DNA of 64,000 nucleotides from Fibrobacteria bacterium (lineage in GTDB: Bacteria > Fibrobacterota > Fibrobacteria > UBA5070). A program made the translations under genes and the position numbers. Shown here in pieces: positions 34,071 through 43,349 of the stretch. Within the stretch, counting starts at the first letter, position 1. Each line of letters begins with the position of its first letter. The stretch lies in NCBI GenBank assembly GCA_020633825.1, contig JACKCV010000001.1, positions 124,001 through 188,000 on the forward strand, written 5' to 3'. The notes beneath the pieces were generated by a model that was not told the origin of the DNA, did not search any database, and was given only the letters and a program-made list of their open reading frames with translations.

Positions 34071-35438
34071 ATGAGCACACAGACCCAAGTCCAGGAACTG
34101 GTGGCGAAGGCTCGCCAAGCCCAGGCAGTCTTCGAGGACATGTCCCAGGAGCAAGTGGACCTCATCGTCAAGAACATCGGCAAGTACGTCTACGACAATG
34201 CCAAGATGCTTGCACACATGGCTTGCGAAGCCACCGGAATCGGCGTGGTCGAAGACAAGATCGCCAAGAAGATCGGCAAGTCCCGCGCGATCTGGAACAG
34301 CCTGAAGGACAAGCCTTCCCGCGGCGTGATCGCCGTCGACGAGGAGAAGGGACTGACGTTCGTCGCCAAGCCCATGGGCGTGGTCGCGGCCGTCACCCCC
34401 ATCACCAACCCCATCGTCACTCCGATGTGCAACGCCATGTTCGCCCTCAAGTGCGGCAACGCGATCATCTTCGCGCCCCACCCCAAGGCCCAGGTGTGCG
34501 CCGAACACCTCGCCGAGAAGTTCGAGGAGATCGTGCTCCAGGGCGGCGGTCCCAAGGATCTGATCCAGGTCGTGCGCCAAGGCTCCATCGAGACCACCCA
34601 GGAACTCATGCAGTCGGCCGACGTCGTCGTCGCCACCGGCGGCGGTGCCATGGTCAAGTCGGCCTACTCCTCGGGCAAGCCCTCCTTCGGTGTGGGTGCC
34701 GGCAACGTTCCCGTGATCATCGATCGCGGCGTGAACCTCAAGGACGCCTGCGACAAGATCCTCCTGGGCGCTTCCTTCGACAACGGCATCATCTGCTCCC
34801 ACGAACAGTTCGTCCTCGCTCCGCGCGAGCAGTACGACGAAGTTGTCGAGACCTTCAAGGCCACCGGCAAGGTCTGGTACACCACCGACGAAGCCCAGAT
34901 CGAAGCCTTCCGCAACGTCGTGTTCCCCGGTGGACACCTGGGCAAGGACGTCGTCGGCAAGTCCTGCGCCGAGGTCGGTCGCATGGCCGGTGTCGAGGTG
35001 GGCGAGCAGTACCGCATCATCCTTCTTCCCGCCAAGGGCGCCGGCACCGACGACATCCTGGCCAAGGAGAAGCTCTGCCCGGTCGTGGCCATCGTGCCCT
35101 ACGACACCTTCGCGGACGCCGTGGCGATGGCCAAGGCCAACTTGATCGTCGAAGGCGCCGGACACTCCGCTGCCATCCATTCGGAGAGCCCCGAAAACAT
35201 CGAGTTCGCCGGCATCGCGTTGCCCATCAGCCGTCTGGTGGTGAACCAGGCTTCCTCCACCGCCGCCGGCGGTGCCTTGAACAACGGCTTCGCTCCCACC
35301 ACCACGCTGGGTTGCGGATCGTGGGGCGGCAACTCCATCTCCGAGAACCTCGATTTCAAGCACCTGATGAACGTCTCCCGCATCGGCAAGGTCATCACCC
35401 ACAAGCCGATCCCCACCGACGCCGAAATCTGGGCCTGA
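34071..35438 (+). CDS. sucD: Succinate-semialdehyde dehydrogenase, CoA-acylating
   Basis: A 455-residue acylating aldehyde dehydrogenase that interconverts succinyl-CoA and succinate semialdehyde with NAD(P)H. The catalytic Cys is Cys242 in SFDNGIICSHEQ, and the cofactor region VVATGGGAMVKSAYSSGKP and the GVGAGNVPV loop are standard. The length and the operon mates (4hbD, abfT, abfD) point to SucD and not to ethanol- or propanol-related paralogues. The start at 34071 has GAGGAG upstream. It is the first gene of the operon, with 12 bp to 4hbD. Confidence 0.93.
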   Translation: MSTQTQVQELVAKARQAQAVFEDMSQEQVDLIVKNIGKYVYDNAKMLAHMACEATGIGVVEDKIAKKIGKSRAIWNSLKDKPSRGVIAVDEEKGLTFVAKPMGVVAAVTPITNPIVTPMCNAMFALKCGNAIIFAPHPKAQVCAEHLAEKFEEIVLQGGGPKDLIQVVRQGSIETTQELMQSADVVVATGGGAMVKSAYSSGKPSFGVGAGNVPVIIDRGVNLKDACDKILLGASFDNGIICSHEQFVLAPREQYDEVVETFKATGKVWYTTDEAQIEAFRNVVFPGGHLGKDVVGKSCAEVGRMAGVEVGEQYRIILLPAKGAGTDDILAKEKLCPVVAIVPYDTFADAVAMAKANLIVEGAGHSAAIHSESPENIEFAGIALPISRLVVNQASSTAAGGALNNGFAPTTTLGCGSWGGNSISENLDFKHLMNVSRIGKVITHKPIPTDAEIWA

Positions 35439-35450
35439 GGAACATTACCC

Positions 35451-36572
35451 ATGAAGCAGTTCGCGCTCAAGCCCACGGTTCAGCTGTTCGATACCTTTGC
35501 GAAGTTCATCGAGGCGGTCCAGCCGGGCCCCAAGGACTGCATCTTCACGGTCAAGTTCCTGGCCGACACCCGCTTCCGTCCCCTCAACCTGGAGAGCGCC
35601 ATTCTCCAGTTCGAGGACTACGGAGCGGGAGAGCCCACCGACGAGATGGTCGACGCCATCCTGGCCGATTTCCGTAAGCTCGATTGCGAGCGCGTGATCG
35701 CGGTCGGCGGCGGCTCGGTCATCGACATCGGAAAGCTCCTGACCCTCAAGGCTACCGGCAAGACTCTGGACTTCTTCCAGAAGACCGTCGAGATCGCCAA
35801 GGACAAGGAACTGCTGCTGGTTCCCACCACCTGCGGCACCGGTTCGGAAGTCACCAACATCGCCATCGCCGGCATCCCTTCCAAGGGTACCAAGATGGGC
35901 CTGGCGGTCGACGCGCTGTATGCCGACAAGGCGATCCTGGTCCCGGAGCTGATCCACGGTCTGCCGGAATACGTCTTCGTCACCAGTTCCCTCGACGCCT
36001 TGATCCACGCCCTCGAGTCCTTCGTGGCACCGCGCTCGAACCTCTACGCCGAACTGTTCTCGATGGGAGCCATCCGCACCATCCTCGACGGCTACAAGGT
36101 GTTCCTGCGTGAAGGCCGCAAGGCCACGATCCCCCGCTTGGCCCGCTCCATGATGATCGCCTCCAACTACGCCGGTGTGGCCTTCGGGAACACGGGTGTC
36201 GGTGCGGTCCATGCGTTGTCCTACCCGCTCGGCGGCGTGCACCACGTCCCCCATGGCGAGGCCAATGCGCGTCTGTTGTCGGCGGTCTTCGGAGCCTACC
36301 TGGCCAAGGATCCCACCGGTCGCATCCGCGAACTCTCGGCGCTGATCTCCACGACCTTGGAAGTCCCCCCCTGGCAGGATCCCTGGCAGGCACTCGGGCA
36401 GGTGATCGATCTCCTCCTTCCGGCCAAGCCCCTGCGCGAGTACGGAATGCTCGAGTCGGAAATCGAGTCCTTCGCCGACGGCGTGATCGAGAACCAGCAG
36501 AGACTCCTGGTGAACAACTACGTGACTCTCTCGCGCGACGAAATTCGGGACATCTACCGCAACCTCTGGTAG
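35451..36572 (+). CDS. 4hbD: 4-hydroxybutyrate dehydrogenase, iron-containing ADH family
   Basis: A 373-residue group III alcohol dehydrogenase that reduces succinate semialdehyde to 4-hydroxybutyrate. The NAD-binding GGGSVIDIGK, the GTGSEVTNIAI motif, and metal ligands in SSLDALIHALES and GGVHHVPHGEANARL are visible. The sequence pattern fits the clostridial/Porphyromonas 4HbD group, and gene order next to sucD and abfD/abfT supports this specificity. Downstream there is an unusual 526-bp gap before abfD. Confidence 0.92.
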   Translation: MKQFALKPTVQLFDTFAKFIEAVQPGPKDCIFTVKFLADTRFRPLNLESAILQFEDYGAGEPTDEMVDAILADFRKLDCERVIAVGGGSVIDIGKLLTLKATGKTLDFFQKTVEIAKDKELLLVPTTCGTGSEVTNIAIAGIPSKGTKMGLAVDALYADKAILVPELIHGLPEYVFVTSSLDALIHALESFVAPRSNLYAELFSMGAIRTILDGYKVFLREGRKATIPRLARSMMIASNYAGVAFGNTGVGAVHALSYPLGGVHHVPHGEANARLLSAVFGAYLAKDPTGRIRELSALISTTLEVPPWQDPWQALGQVIDLLLPAKPLREYGMLESEIESFADGVIENQQRLLVNNYVTLSRDEIRDIYRNLW

Positions 36573-37098
36573 TCCGAACCCGAACCCCAGGAACGAGGAG
36601 ACCTCGATGAACCAGTGCCGTTTCGATTCGATGCGCGACCTGGAGATTTCGGGGATCCTGTATCCGGTTGTTCCCCTCCTGCCGTCCCATCCGGACCGGA
36701 AACGCCTCCGCCGGATGGGACTTCCGCATCGAGTCGCCGGACCCTCCTCGCTGGGTTCGCGGTGCCCTGATGCCGTGCGAAGCCGACCCGCAACCAGGGG
36801 CGACGAGTGCTCGCCCAAGGCGGGTGCCACGCGAGCGTCGAGTCGCCGACCAAGTGCGTTCCCGCGGCTGTCGCGGGAGTCGCGGCTCCAAGGCGTTCCG
36901 GCATCGCTTCGTCTTCCAGGCGTCGAGCGACGAAGCCACCGCTTCGATCCCATCCAGGCACGAACCGATCGAGACGCCGTCGAAGGCGTCCGCCACGGAA
37001 CCCGTCTCCCCCGCGAGGGGTGAGACCGACCGTCGGCCCTCGATCTCCGAATCCGAACGAACACCAATCGAGACAATCCACCACAAAGGGAGCCCACC
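36573..37098 (+). other. 526-bp spacer inside the operon with a possible small ORF
   Basis: A strong Shine-Dalgarno (GAGGAG at 36595-36600) sits six bases before an ATG at 36607, which opens a 138-codon frame to 37023. Only the first ~28 codons look protein-like (MNQCRFDSMRDLEISGILYP). The rest is Arg/Ser/Pro-rich with no motif and resembles untranslated GC-rich sequence. It may be a real but unrecognised small gene, a decayed gene, or a long leader for abfD. Other operon gaps are only 10-12 bp, apart from 90 bp before hbd. Confidence 0.35.
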
Positions 37099-38625
37099 AT
37101 GACCCTGATGAACGCAGAATCCTACCGGGAAAGCCTTCGCAAGCGCAAGCCTCTCAAGGTCTGGCTCGACGGGAAGCTTCTCGAGAATCCCATCGATCAT
37201 CCCTACATCAAGGCTTCGATCAACACCGTCGCGCTCACCTACGAGCTGGCCCACGATCCGGAATTCAAGCCCCTGATGACCGCCACCTCGGCGCTGACGG
37301 GCGAGACCGTCAATCGCTTCTGCCATCTCCATCAGAATACCCAGGATCTGATGAACAAGGTCAAGATGCAGCGGTTGCTGGGCCAGCGTTGCGGCACCTG
37401 CTTCCAGCGTTGCGTGGGCATGGATGCCCTCAACGCCGTCTTCGCCACCACCTTCGACATGGACAAGAAGCTCGGGACCACCTACCACGAGCGGTTCAAG
37501 TCCTTCGCCAAGGCCATGGAGCAGAACGACTGGATCGTCGACGGTGCCATGACCGATCCCAAGGGCGATCGCGGTCTGCGTCCCGCCGAGCAGCCCGACA
37601 AGGACGTCTATCTGCGCGTGGTCGAACAGCGCCCCGACGGCATCGTGGTCCGTGGCGCCAAGGCCCACCAGACCGGCGCGGTGAACTCCCACCAGATCCT
37701 GGTGATGCCCACCGTCTCCATGAAGTCCGACGAAGGCGAATTCGCCGTGGCCTTCTCGGTGGCCGCCGATGCCGAAGGCATCTCCTACATCTACGGACGC
37801 CAGTCCTGCGACGAGCGCAAGCTCGCCGACGACGAGGCCTCCGACATCGATTCCGGATCCTCCTGCTACGGCGGCCAGGAAGCCCTGATCGTGTTCGACG
37901 ACGTCTTCGTTCCTTCCGAGAACGTCTACATGAACGGCGAGACGGAATTCGCCGGCCTGCTGGTCGATCGCTTCGCCTCCTACCACCGCCAGAGCTACGG
38001 CGGCTGCAAGGTCGGCAAGGGGGATGTCGCCATCGGCGCGGCCGCTTCCATCGCCGAACTGAATGGCGTCACCAAGGCCAGCCACGTCAAGGACAAGATC
38101 GTCGAGATGAACCATCTCAACGAAACCCTGTTCTCCTGCGGCATCGCCTGCTCGGCCAACGGAGCCAAGATGCCTGCCGGCAACTTCCTCGTCGATCCCC
38201 TCCTGGCCAATGTCTGCAAGCAGAACGTGACCCGTCTGCCCTACGAGATCGCACGTCTCCTCCAGGACATCGCCGGTGGTCTGATGGTGACCCTGCCCTC
38301 GGCCCGCGATTGGCTCAATCCCGAAACCGCGGGAATCCTCGAGAAGTATTTCGCCGGTGCGGCCGGTTCCGACACCCGTCTGCGCATCCGCATGCTCCGC
38401 CTGATCGAGAACCTGACCATGGGTCGCGGCGCGGTCGCCTACCTGACCGAGTCCATGCACGGCGCGGGATCGCCCCAGGCGCAGCGCATCCTCATCGGCC
38501 GCTTGGCCAATGTGGAGGAGAAGAAGGTCTACGCCAAGGCTCTGGCCATGAACAACAGCCTCGTCACCGTCGAAGCGGCGATCCGCGAAGGCCTGGCCAA
38601 GGTGCGTGGAGGCAAGAAGGCCTGA
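37099..38625 (+). CDS. abfD: 4-hydroxybutyryl-CoA dehydratase / vinylacetyl-CoA isomerase
   Basis: A 508-residue FAD and [4Fe-4S] enzyme that dehydrates 4-hydroxybutyryl-CoA to crotonyl-CoA by a ketyl radical mechanism. The cluster ligands known from Clostridium aminobutyricum (Cys99, Cys103, His292, Cys299) are matched by Cys101 and Cys105 in GTCFQRCVGMDALNA and by His296 and Cys303 in SYHRQSYGGCKVG. Length and spacing are canonical. The Cys/His set distinguishes it from ordinary 4-hydroxyphenylacetate hydroxylase-like monooxygenases. It is oxygen-sensitive in known organisms, which implies anaerobic or microaerobic metabolism. The stop overlaps the abfT start (TGATG). Confidence 0.96.
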   Translation: MTLMNAESYRESLRKRKPLKVWLDGKLLENPIDHPYIKASINTVALTYELAHDPEFKPLMTATSALTGETVNRFCHLHQNTQDLMNKVKMQRLLGQRCGTCFQRCVGMDALNAVFATTFDMDKKLGTTYHERFKSFAKAMEQNDWIVDGAMTDPKGDRGLRPAEQPDKDVYLRVVEQRPDGIVVRGAKAHQTGAVNSHQILVMPTVSMKSDEGEFAVAFSVAADAEGISYIYGRQSCDERKLADDEASDIDSGSSCYGGQEALIVFDDVFVPSENVYMNGETEFAGLLVDRFASYHRQSYGGCKVGKGDVAIGAAASIAELNGVTKASHVKDKIVEMNHLNETLFSCGIACSANGAKMPAGNFLVDPLLANVCKQNVTRLPYEIARLLQDIAGGLMVTLPSARDWLNPETAGILEKYFAGAAGSDTRLRIRMLRLIENLTMGRGAVAYLTESMHGAGSPQAQRILIGRLANVEEKKVYAKALAMNNSLVTVEAAIREGLAKVRGGKKA

Positions 38626-39965
38626 TGAGCGCCACGCCCGACCTCGGAAAGGACTGGAAGACCATCCTGGCGGAACGAACCGTCTCGCTGGAGGAGGCCG
38701 TCGGCCGGATCCGGTCGGGCATGGTGGTGGGTTCGGGGCATTTCGCCGGTGAACCCGCCGCGCTCCTGGAGGCTTTGTGCCGTCGCAAGGACGACCTCCA
38801 CGACGTGAAGATGTACCACATGAACGGCGTGACGGCCGGCGCCTACGCCTACGCCACCGAACCCGGGTGGGAAGGCAAGATCCGTCACTACTCCCTGTTC
38901 GCCGGAGCGCAGACGCGCAAGGCCGTCCAGGAAGGACGGGCGGATTTCGTCCCCTGCTTCTTCTCGGAGATCCCGCGCCTGTTCCGCGACCGCCACGTGG
39001 CCACCGATGCCTGCTTCGTGCAGCTGTCGGCCCCCGATTCCCACGGCTTCTGCTCCTATGGCGTTTCCTGCGACTACGCGCAGGCCATGATCGAGAGCAC
39101 TCCGCTGGTGATCGCCGAACTGAACGACCAGATGCCGCGCACCCACGGCGAGCGCGTCCACGTCAGCCAGCTCGACGTCATCGTGCGCACCAGTCGTCCG
39201 GTTCTCGAGGTCAAGCAGTCCGACCCGGACGGCGACACCTCGGTGGCCGAGGCCATCGCCGGGCATGTCTCGGCCCTGGTCCCGGATGGTGCGAACCTGC
39301 AGCTGGGCATCGGCGCGATCCCCGACATGGTCCTGAAGTTCCTCAAGGGGAAGAAGGACCTGGGGATCCACACCGAGATGTTCTCCGACGGAATCCTCGA
39401 GCTCATCGACGCGGGCGTCCTCACCGGTGCGCACAACAACCTGCATCCGGGCAAGATCGTCGCCACCTTCATCATGGGCACCAAGAAGTTGTACGACTTC
39501 GTCGACGACAACCCGATGATCCTGATGAAGCCGGTCGACTACACCAACAGCGTGCTGGTGGCGGGTCGCATGGAGAAACTGGTCTCCATCAACTCCGCCG
39601 TGCAGGTGAACTTCCACGGGGAGGTGGCCGCCGACACGATCGGATTCCGGCATTTCTCCGGGGTGGGAGGACAGGTCGACTTCGTCCGCTCCACGGGGCT
39701 GTCCCAAGGCGGATTCTCCGTCATCGCGATGCCTTCCACGGCGCGCGGTGGAACGGTCTCCCGCATCGTCCCCACGCTCGATCGCGGGGCGTGCGTGACC
39801 ACCTCCCGCAACGACGTCCACTACATCGCGACGGAATTCGGTTGCGTGAATCTGCGTGGACGCTCCATCCGCGAACGCACGGAAATGCTCATCTCCATCG
39901 CCCACCCCGACTTCCGCGAATCGCTCCGGGCCGAAGCTGCCGCCCTGGGCTTCGTCAAGAACTGA
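38625..39965 (+). CDS. abfT: 4-hydroxybutyrate CoA-transferase
   Basis: A 446-residue class I CoA-transferase of the AbfT/Cat2 type that activates 4-hydroxybutyrate with acetyl-CoA (or butyryl-CoA), releasing acetate. The GVTAG loop, the LQLGIGAIPDMVL segment, and HTEMFSDG, which holds the glutamate that forms the CoA thioester in AbfT, are present, as is the SGVGGQVDFVRS motif near residue 345. It overlaps abfD (TGATG). With satP in the window, released acetate could be recycled. The overlap and neighbours make the assignment specific. Confidence 0.93.
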   Translation: MSATPDLGKDWKTILAERTVSLEEAVGRIRSGMVVGSGHFAGEPAALLEALCRRKDDLHDVKMYHMNGVTAGAYAYATEPGWEGKIRHYSLFAGAQTRKAVQEGRADFVPCFFSEIPRLFRDRHVATDACFVQLSAPDSHGFCSYGVSCDYAQAMIESTPLVIAELNDQMPRTHGERVHVSQLDVIVRTSRPVLEVKQSDPDGDTSVAEAIAGHVSALVPDGANLQLGIGAIPDMVLKFLKGKKDLGIHTEMFSDGILELIDAGVLTGAHNNLHPGKIVATFIMGTKKLYDFVDDNPMILMKPVDYTNSVLVAGRMEKLVSINSAVQVNFHGEVAADTIGFRHFSGVGGQVDFVRSTGLSQGGFSVIAMPSTARGGTVSRIVPTLDRGACVTTSRNDVHYIATEFGCVNLRGRSIRERTEMLISIAHPDFRESLRAEAAALGFVKN

Positions 39966-39976
39966 GGAACCATCCC

Positions 39977-41164
39977 ATGCGCAACGTCTACATCGTATCG
40001 GCACGCCGAACCGCCATCGGCACCTTCGGAGGTTCCCTCAAGGACGTCTCCGCCGTCGAGCTCGGATCCGTCGTCGTCAAGGCGATCCTCTCCGAGACCG
40101 GCGTTCCCGCTTCGGCCGTCTCGGAGGTCATCTTGGGCAACGTGCTGGGGGCCGGACTGGGGCAGAACGTCGCCCGGCAGGTCACCCTGTCCGCGGGCCT
40201 CCCCCAGGAAGTACCCGCCTTCACGCTGAACAAGGTTTGCGGATCCGGCCTGAAGGCCGTGCAGCTCGCCGCCCAGAGCATCGCCACGGGCGAAGCCGAG
40301 ATCGTGATCGCCGGTGGAACCGAGAACATGGACCAGGCTCCCTACGTCATGCCTGCCGCGGCCAGGTCGCCGGGACTGCGCATGGGCAACGCCGAGATCG
40401 TGGACACCATGATCAAGGACGGATTGTGGTGCGCTTCCAACGACTACCACATGGGCATCACCGCCGAGAACGTGGCCAAGAAGTACGGGATCACCCGCGA
40501 AGCGCAGGATGCCTTCGCCCTGGAATCCCAGAAACGTGCCCAGGCTGCCATCCAGGCGGGCGTTTTCAAGGACGAGATCGTTCCCGTCCTGGTCAAGGAG
40601 CGCAAGGAAACGCGTTCCTTCGAGGTGGACGAGCATCCTCGCGCCACCTCCGCCGAAGCACTCGCCAAGCTGCGTCCCGCCTTCGACAAGGCCGGAACCG
40701 TGACCGCCGGCAACGCTTCCGGGATCAACGATGGAGCCGCCATCCTGATGCTCGCCTCCGAGGAAGCCGTGAAGGCCCATGGCCTCAAGCCCCTGGCTCG
40801 CGTGGTCGGATTCGCCGCCGTCGGTCTGGAGCCCGCGGTCATGGGTTATGGTCCGGTTCCTGCGGTCAAGAAGCTGATGGAGCGCTCCGGACGCACCCTG
40901 GATCAGATCGAACGATTCGAGCTCAACGAGGCGTTCGCCTCGCAGGCCCTCGCCGTGGCGCAGGGGCTGGGGCTCGAAAGTCGCATGGCCGACATCAACC
41001 GTCGCGGCGGCGCGATCGCCCTGGGCCATCCCATCGGTGCCTCGGGTGCCCGCATCCTGGTGAGCCTGGTCCACGGGATGCTGCAGGACGGGCAGTCCAA
41101 CGGGGTCGCAGCGCTTTGCATCGGGGGCGGCCAAGGCATCGCCGCGATGATCGAGAAGGTCTGA
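39977..41164 (+). CDS. Acetyl-CoA C-acetyltransferase (thiolase)
   Basis: A 395-residue biosynthetic/degradative thiolase that interconverts two acetyl-CoA and acetoacetyl-CoA. The active-site nucleophile is in NKVCGSGLKAV, and the GHPIGASGAR and CIGGGQG motifs carry the catalytic His and second Cys. Length is standard for AtoB/ThlA. Operon position after abfT makes it the last step of the succinyl-CoA to acetyl-CoA route, or the first step in the reverse direction. Start ATG at 39977, 11 bp after abfT. Confidence 0.95.
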   Translation: MRNVYIVSARRTAIGTFGGSLKDVSAVELGSVVVKAILSETGVPASAVSEVILGNVLGAGLGQNVARQVTLSAGLPQEVPAFTLNKVCGSGLKAVQLAAQSIATGEAEIVIAGGTENMDQAPYVMPAAARSPGLRMGNAEIVDTMIKDGLWCASNDYHMGITAENVAKKYGITREAQDAFALESQKRAQAAIQAGVFKDEIVPVLVKERKETRSFEVDEHPRATSAEALAKLRPAFDKAGTVTAGNASGINDGAAILMLASEEAVKAHGLKPLARVVGFAAVGLEPAVMGYGPVPAVKKLMERSGRTLDQIERFELNEAFASQALAVAQGLGLESRMADINRRGGAIALGHPIGASGARILVSLVHGMLQDGQSNGVAALCIGGGQGIAAMIEKV

Positions 41165-41254
41165 GATCATTCGATCCGCGAAGGGGGAACCACCCTTCGT
41201 CCGGATCCCGGCCAGGAAATGGAATCGACGCAAACTCAAAACGACGAGGTAGCA

Positions 41255-42106
41255 ATGAGCGACATTCGCAAGGTGAGCGTGATCGGTGCGGGAACCATGG
41301 GAGCGGGAATCGCCGCCGTCATCTCCCTCCACAACGACGTGGTGCTGGTGGACGTGTCGGAGGAGCAGCTCAAGAAGGCCACCGCCAACGTGGAGAAGAC
41401 CCTCGCGAAGTGGGCCGAAAAGGGCATCATCACCGCCGAAGCCCAGGTGGCCGCACGTGCCCGCCTGTCCTTGTCGTCGACGATGGACCCCGTCTCCGAA
41501 GTCGATCTGGTGATCGAAGCCGTTCCCGAGAACATGGACATCAAGAAGGCCGTCTTCTCCAAGCTCGCCGCCGTGGTCCGTCCCGACACCATCGTCGCGT
41601 CCAACACTTCGGGACTGAACATCTCGGAGATGGCGTCCCTGCTGGAGAATCCCTCGCGGGTCCTGGGCGTCCACTTCTTCAATCCGGTTCCGGTGATGAA
41701 GCTCGTGGAGGTCATCCGGGCCGAAACCACCGACGAGGCCGTTTTCCGTCGGGCGTACGAGTGGATCCTGGGCCTGGGCAAGGACCCCGTCGAGGTGCGC
41801 GAGTATCCGGGATTCGTGGTCAACCGGATCCTGATCCCCATGATCAACGAAGCAGCCTGGACGCTGGCCGACGGCGTGGCCTCCGCGGGCGACATCGACA
41901 AGGCCATGAAGCTGGGCGCCAACCATCCGATCGGGCCTCTCTCCCTGGCCGACATGATCGGCGTTGATGTCTGCCTGGCCATCATGCAGAATCTCCAGGA
42001 AAAGCTCCCGGGTGGACGCAAGTACGAGCCCGCACCGGCCTTGGTCGAACTCGTCGCCGCCGGGAAGCTCGGCCGCAAGACCGGCGAAGGCTTCTTCAAG
42101 TACTGA
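41255..42106 (+). CDS. hbd: 3-hydroxybutyryl-CoA dehydrogenase
   Basis: A 283-residue NAD(P)-dependent enzyme that converts (S)-3-hydroxybutyryl-CoA to acetoacetyl-CoA. Motifs: Rossmann VSVIGAGTMGAGIA, the ASNTSGLNISEMA segment with the catalytic region, and HFFNPVPVMKLVEVI with the catalytic His and Asn. The ATG at 41255 (GAGG upstream) gives the typical N-terminus; an in-frame start at 41219 would add 12 residues. It sits 90 bp after the thiolase gene and 10 bp before crt. Confidence 0.95.
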   Translation: MSDIRKVSVIGAGTMGAGIAAVISLHNDVVLVDVSEEQLKKATANVEKTLAKWAEKGIITAEAQVAARARLSLSSTMDPVSEVDLVIEAVPENMDIKKAVFSKLAAVVRPDTIVASNTSGLNISEMASLLENPSRVLGVHFFNPVPVMKLVEVIRAETTDEAVFRRAYEWILGLGKDPVEVREYPGFVVNRILIPMINEAAWTLADGVASAGDIDKAMKLGANHPIGPLSLADMIGVDVCLAIMQNLQEKLPGGRKYEPAPALVELVAAGKLGRKTGEGFFKY

Positions 42107-42116
42107 GGGGATCGAC

Positions 42117-42917
42117 ATGACCTGGGAACATTTCACCGTTTCAAATCCCGAGCCAGGCATCGCCCTGGTTGTCCTCACTCCTGCCGCGGGAGCGAAGGTC
42201 TTCCAATTTTCCTCCGCGAAGCTTGTGGAACTGGGCAAGGTCTTCGATTCGCTCGAAGCGGATTCCAGCCTCAAGGCGGTGGTGCTCACCGGAACGGGGA
42301 AGGTCTTCGCCGCCGGGGCGGACATCACCGAGATGAAGACCATCATCGAAGGAACCGACCAGGTGCCCCAGGGCGCGGCCTTCGCGGCCACGGGCGAAAC
42401 CCTGATGGATCGGATCGAGAACTCCCGACTGTTCACGGTGGCGGCCTTCAACGGCGCGGCTGTCGGAGGCGGATGCGAGCTCGGTTTGGCCTGCGACTGG
42501 CGGGTCGCCTTGGGTTCGGCCCGGTTCGGTCAACCGGAAATCAATCTCGGGCTGATTCCCGGATGGGGAGGCAATCGCCGTCTGGCACGATTCATCGGAC
42601 CCGCACGGGCCAAGTGGATGATCTTCACCGGGGAACTGGTCGATGCCGCATCGGCGCACTCGTGGGGGTTGGTGCAGGAGATCGCCGCGGACGATGCTCT
42701 CCTGGAAACGGCCCTCGCCACCGCACGCAAGGTGGTCTCCAAATCGGGCGTCGTGCTGGCCTGGTGCAAGGAAGCCGTCCATGCGGGCCAATGGCTCGAC
42801 GAGAAGGGTGCACAGGAGGTCGAACGAGCCCGGTTCGGGGATTGCTTCGGCACCCCCGACACCCGCGAAGGCCTGGACGCATTCTTGTCCAAGCGTCCGG
42901 CGGTCTTCCGCAACTGA
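42117..42917 (+). CDS. crt: Enoyl-CoA hydratase (crotonase)
   Basis: A 266-residue crotonase-fold protein that hydrates crotonyl-CoA to (S)-3-hydroxybutyryl-CoA. The oxyanion-hole segment AAGADITEM, the GGGCELGLACDW helix and the QPEINLGLIPGWGGNRRLA motif are all present, including both catalytic glutamates of hydratases (in GGGCEL and QPEINL). The last gene of the operon, ended by a terminator at 42941. It links AbfD to Hbd and completes the pathway. Confidence 0.93.
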   Translation: MTWEHFTVSNPEPGIALVVLTPAAGAKVFQFSSAKLVELGKVFDSLEADSSLKAVVLTGTGKVFAAGADITEMKTIIEGTDQVPQGAAFAATGETLMDRIENSRLFTVAAFNGAAVGGGCELGLACDWRVALGSARFGQPEINLGLIPGWGGNRRLARFIGPARAKWMIFTGELVDAASAHSWGLVQEIAADDALLETALATARKVVSKSGVVLAWCKEAVHAGQWLDEKGAQEVERARFGDCFGTPDTREGLDAFLSKRPAVFRN

Positions 42918-42940
42918 GGTCTTCCGACATTCTCCCTTCG

Positions 42941-42972
42941 AGGCTCCGCCGGTTTTCGGTGGAGCCTTTTTC
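42941..42972 (+). terminator. Rho-independent terminator of the 4-hydroxybutyrate operon
   Basis: An 11-bp stem (AGGCTCCGCCG / CGGTGGAGCCT, one G-T wobble), loop GTTTT, then TTTTTC, 24 bp after the crt stop. Strong and plus-strand only. Confidence 0.92.
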
Positions 42973-43349
42973 GTTCCTGCTGGAATTCCTTCCCGAACCT
43001 CCACGCCTGCCTCCTCCCCGCCGGAACCTCCCCGATCGACCCTTCTCGGAAATCCCCTTTTGCCGCGTGAGAGGGGGTGCATCGGGAGGGCTTCCACTCC
43101 TGCAGGTGGAATCCTGCAGGAAGAGGTGTGGTGCCCTGCTGCGTCCTCTAGGTTGGCCATGATTCCAGGGAAAGGGTCCTGGCATGGATCCTGCATTGGG
43201 AATCCCCCCATGGAACGGAGGATCCGGTTCCCCGACGTGGGTCCGGGGAGCGCGATTCCGTGCGCACGCCGATGGCAAGGGGCCCCGACCCCTGTCCATC
43301 GACGTGATCGAACCAGTCAACCATCGAACCGCGAGCAGAAGGGGGAGCC
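42973..43349 (+). other. Leader region of the lipid operon with paired palindromes
   Basis: No gene is supported in this 377-bp stretch. Two copies of the 8-bp palindrome CCTGCAGG (43099-43106 and 43113-43120) are separated by six bases, which can also fold as a hairpin. They may be an operator for the UbiA operon, whose first start is 230 bp downstream. I see no clear promoter hexamers. Confidence 0.35.

Noticed and set aside
35980..38460. An 826-codon minus-strand frame opposite 4hbD and abfD
   Set aside because: Antisense to genes with intact catalytic motifs; no Shine-Dalgarno, domain or signal peptide.
39821..42451. An 876-codon open frame on the minus strand across abfT, the thiolase, hbd and crt
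   Set aside because: It is the antisense of four well-supported genes with clear motifs. GC-rich codon usage keeps the complementary frame open, and the peptide has no motif.
34071..42917. Interpretation as a butyrate fermentation operon
   Set aside because: There is no butyryl-CoA dehydrogenase, EtfAB, butyrate kinase or butyryl-CoA:acetate transferase in the operon, so only the route to acetyl-CoA is supported here.
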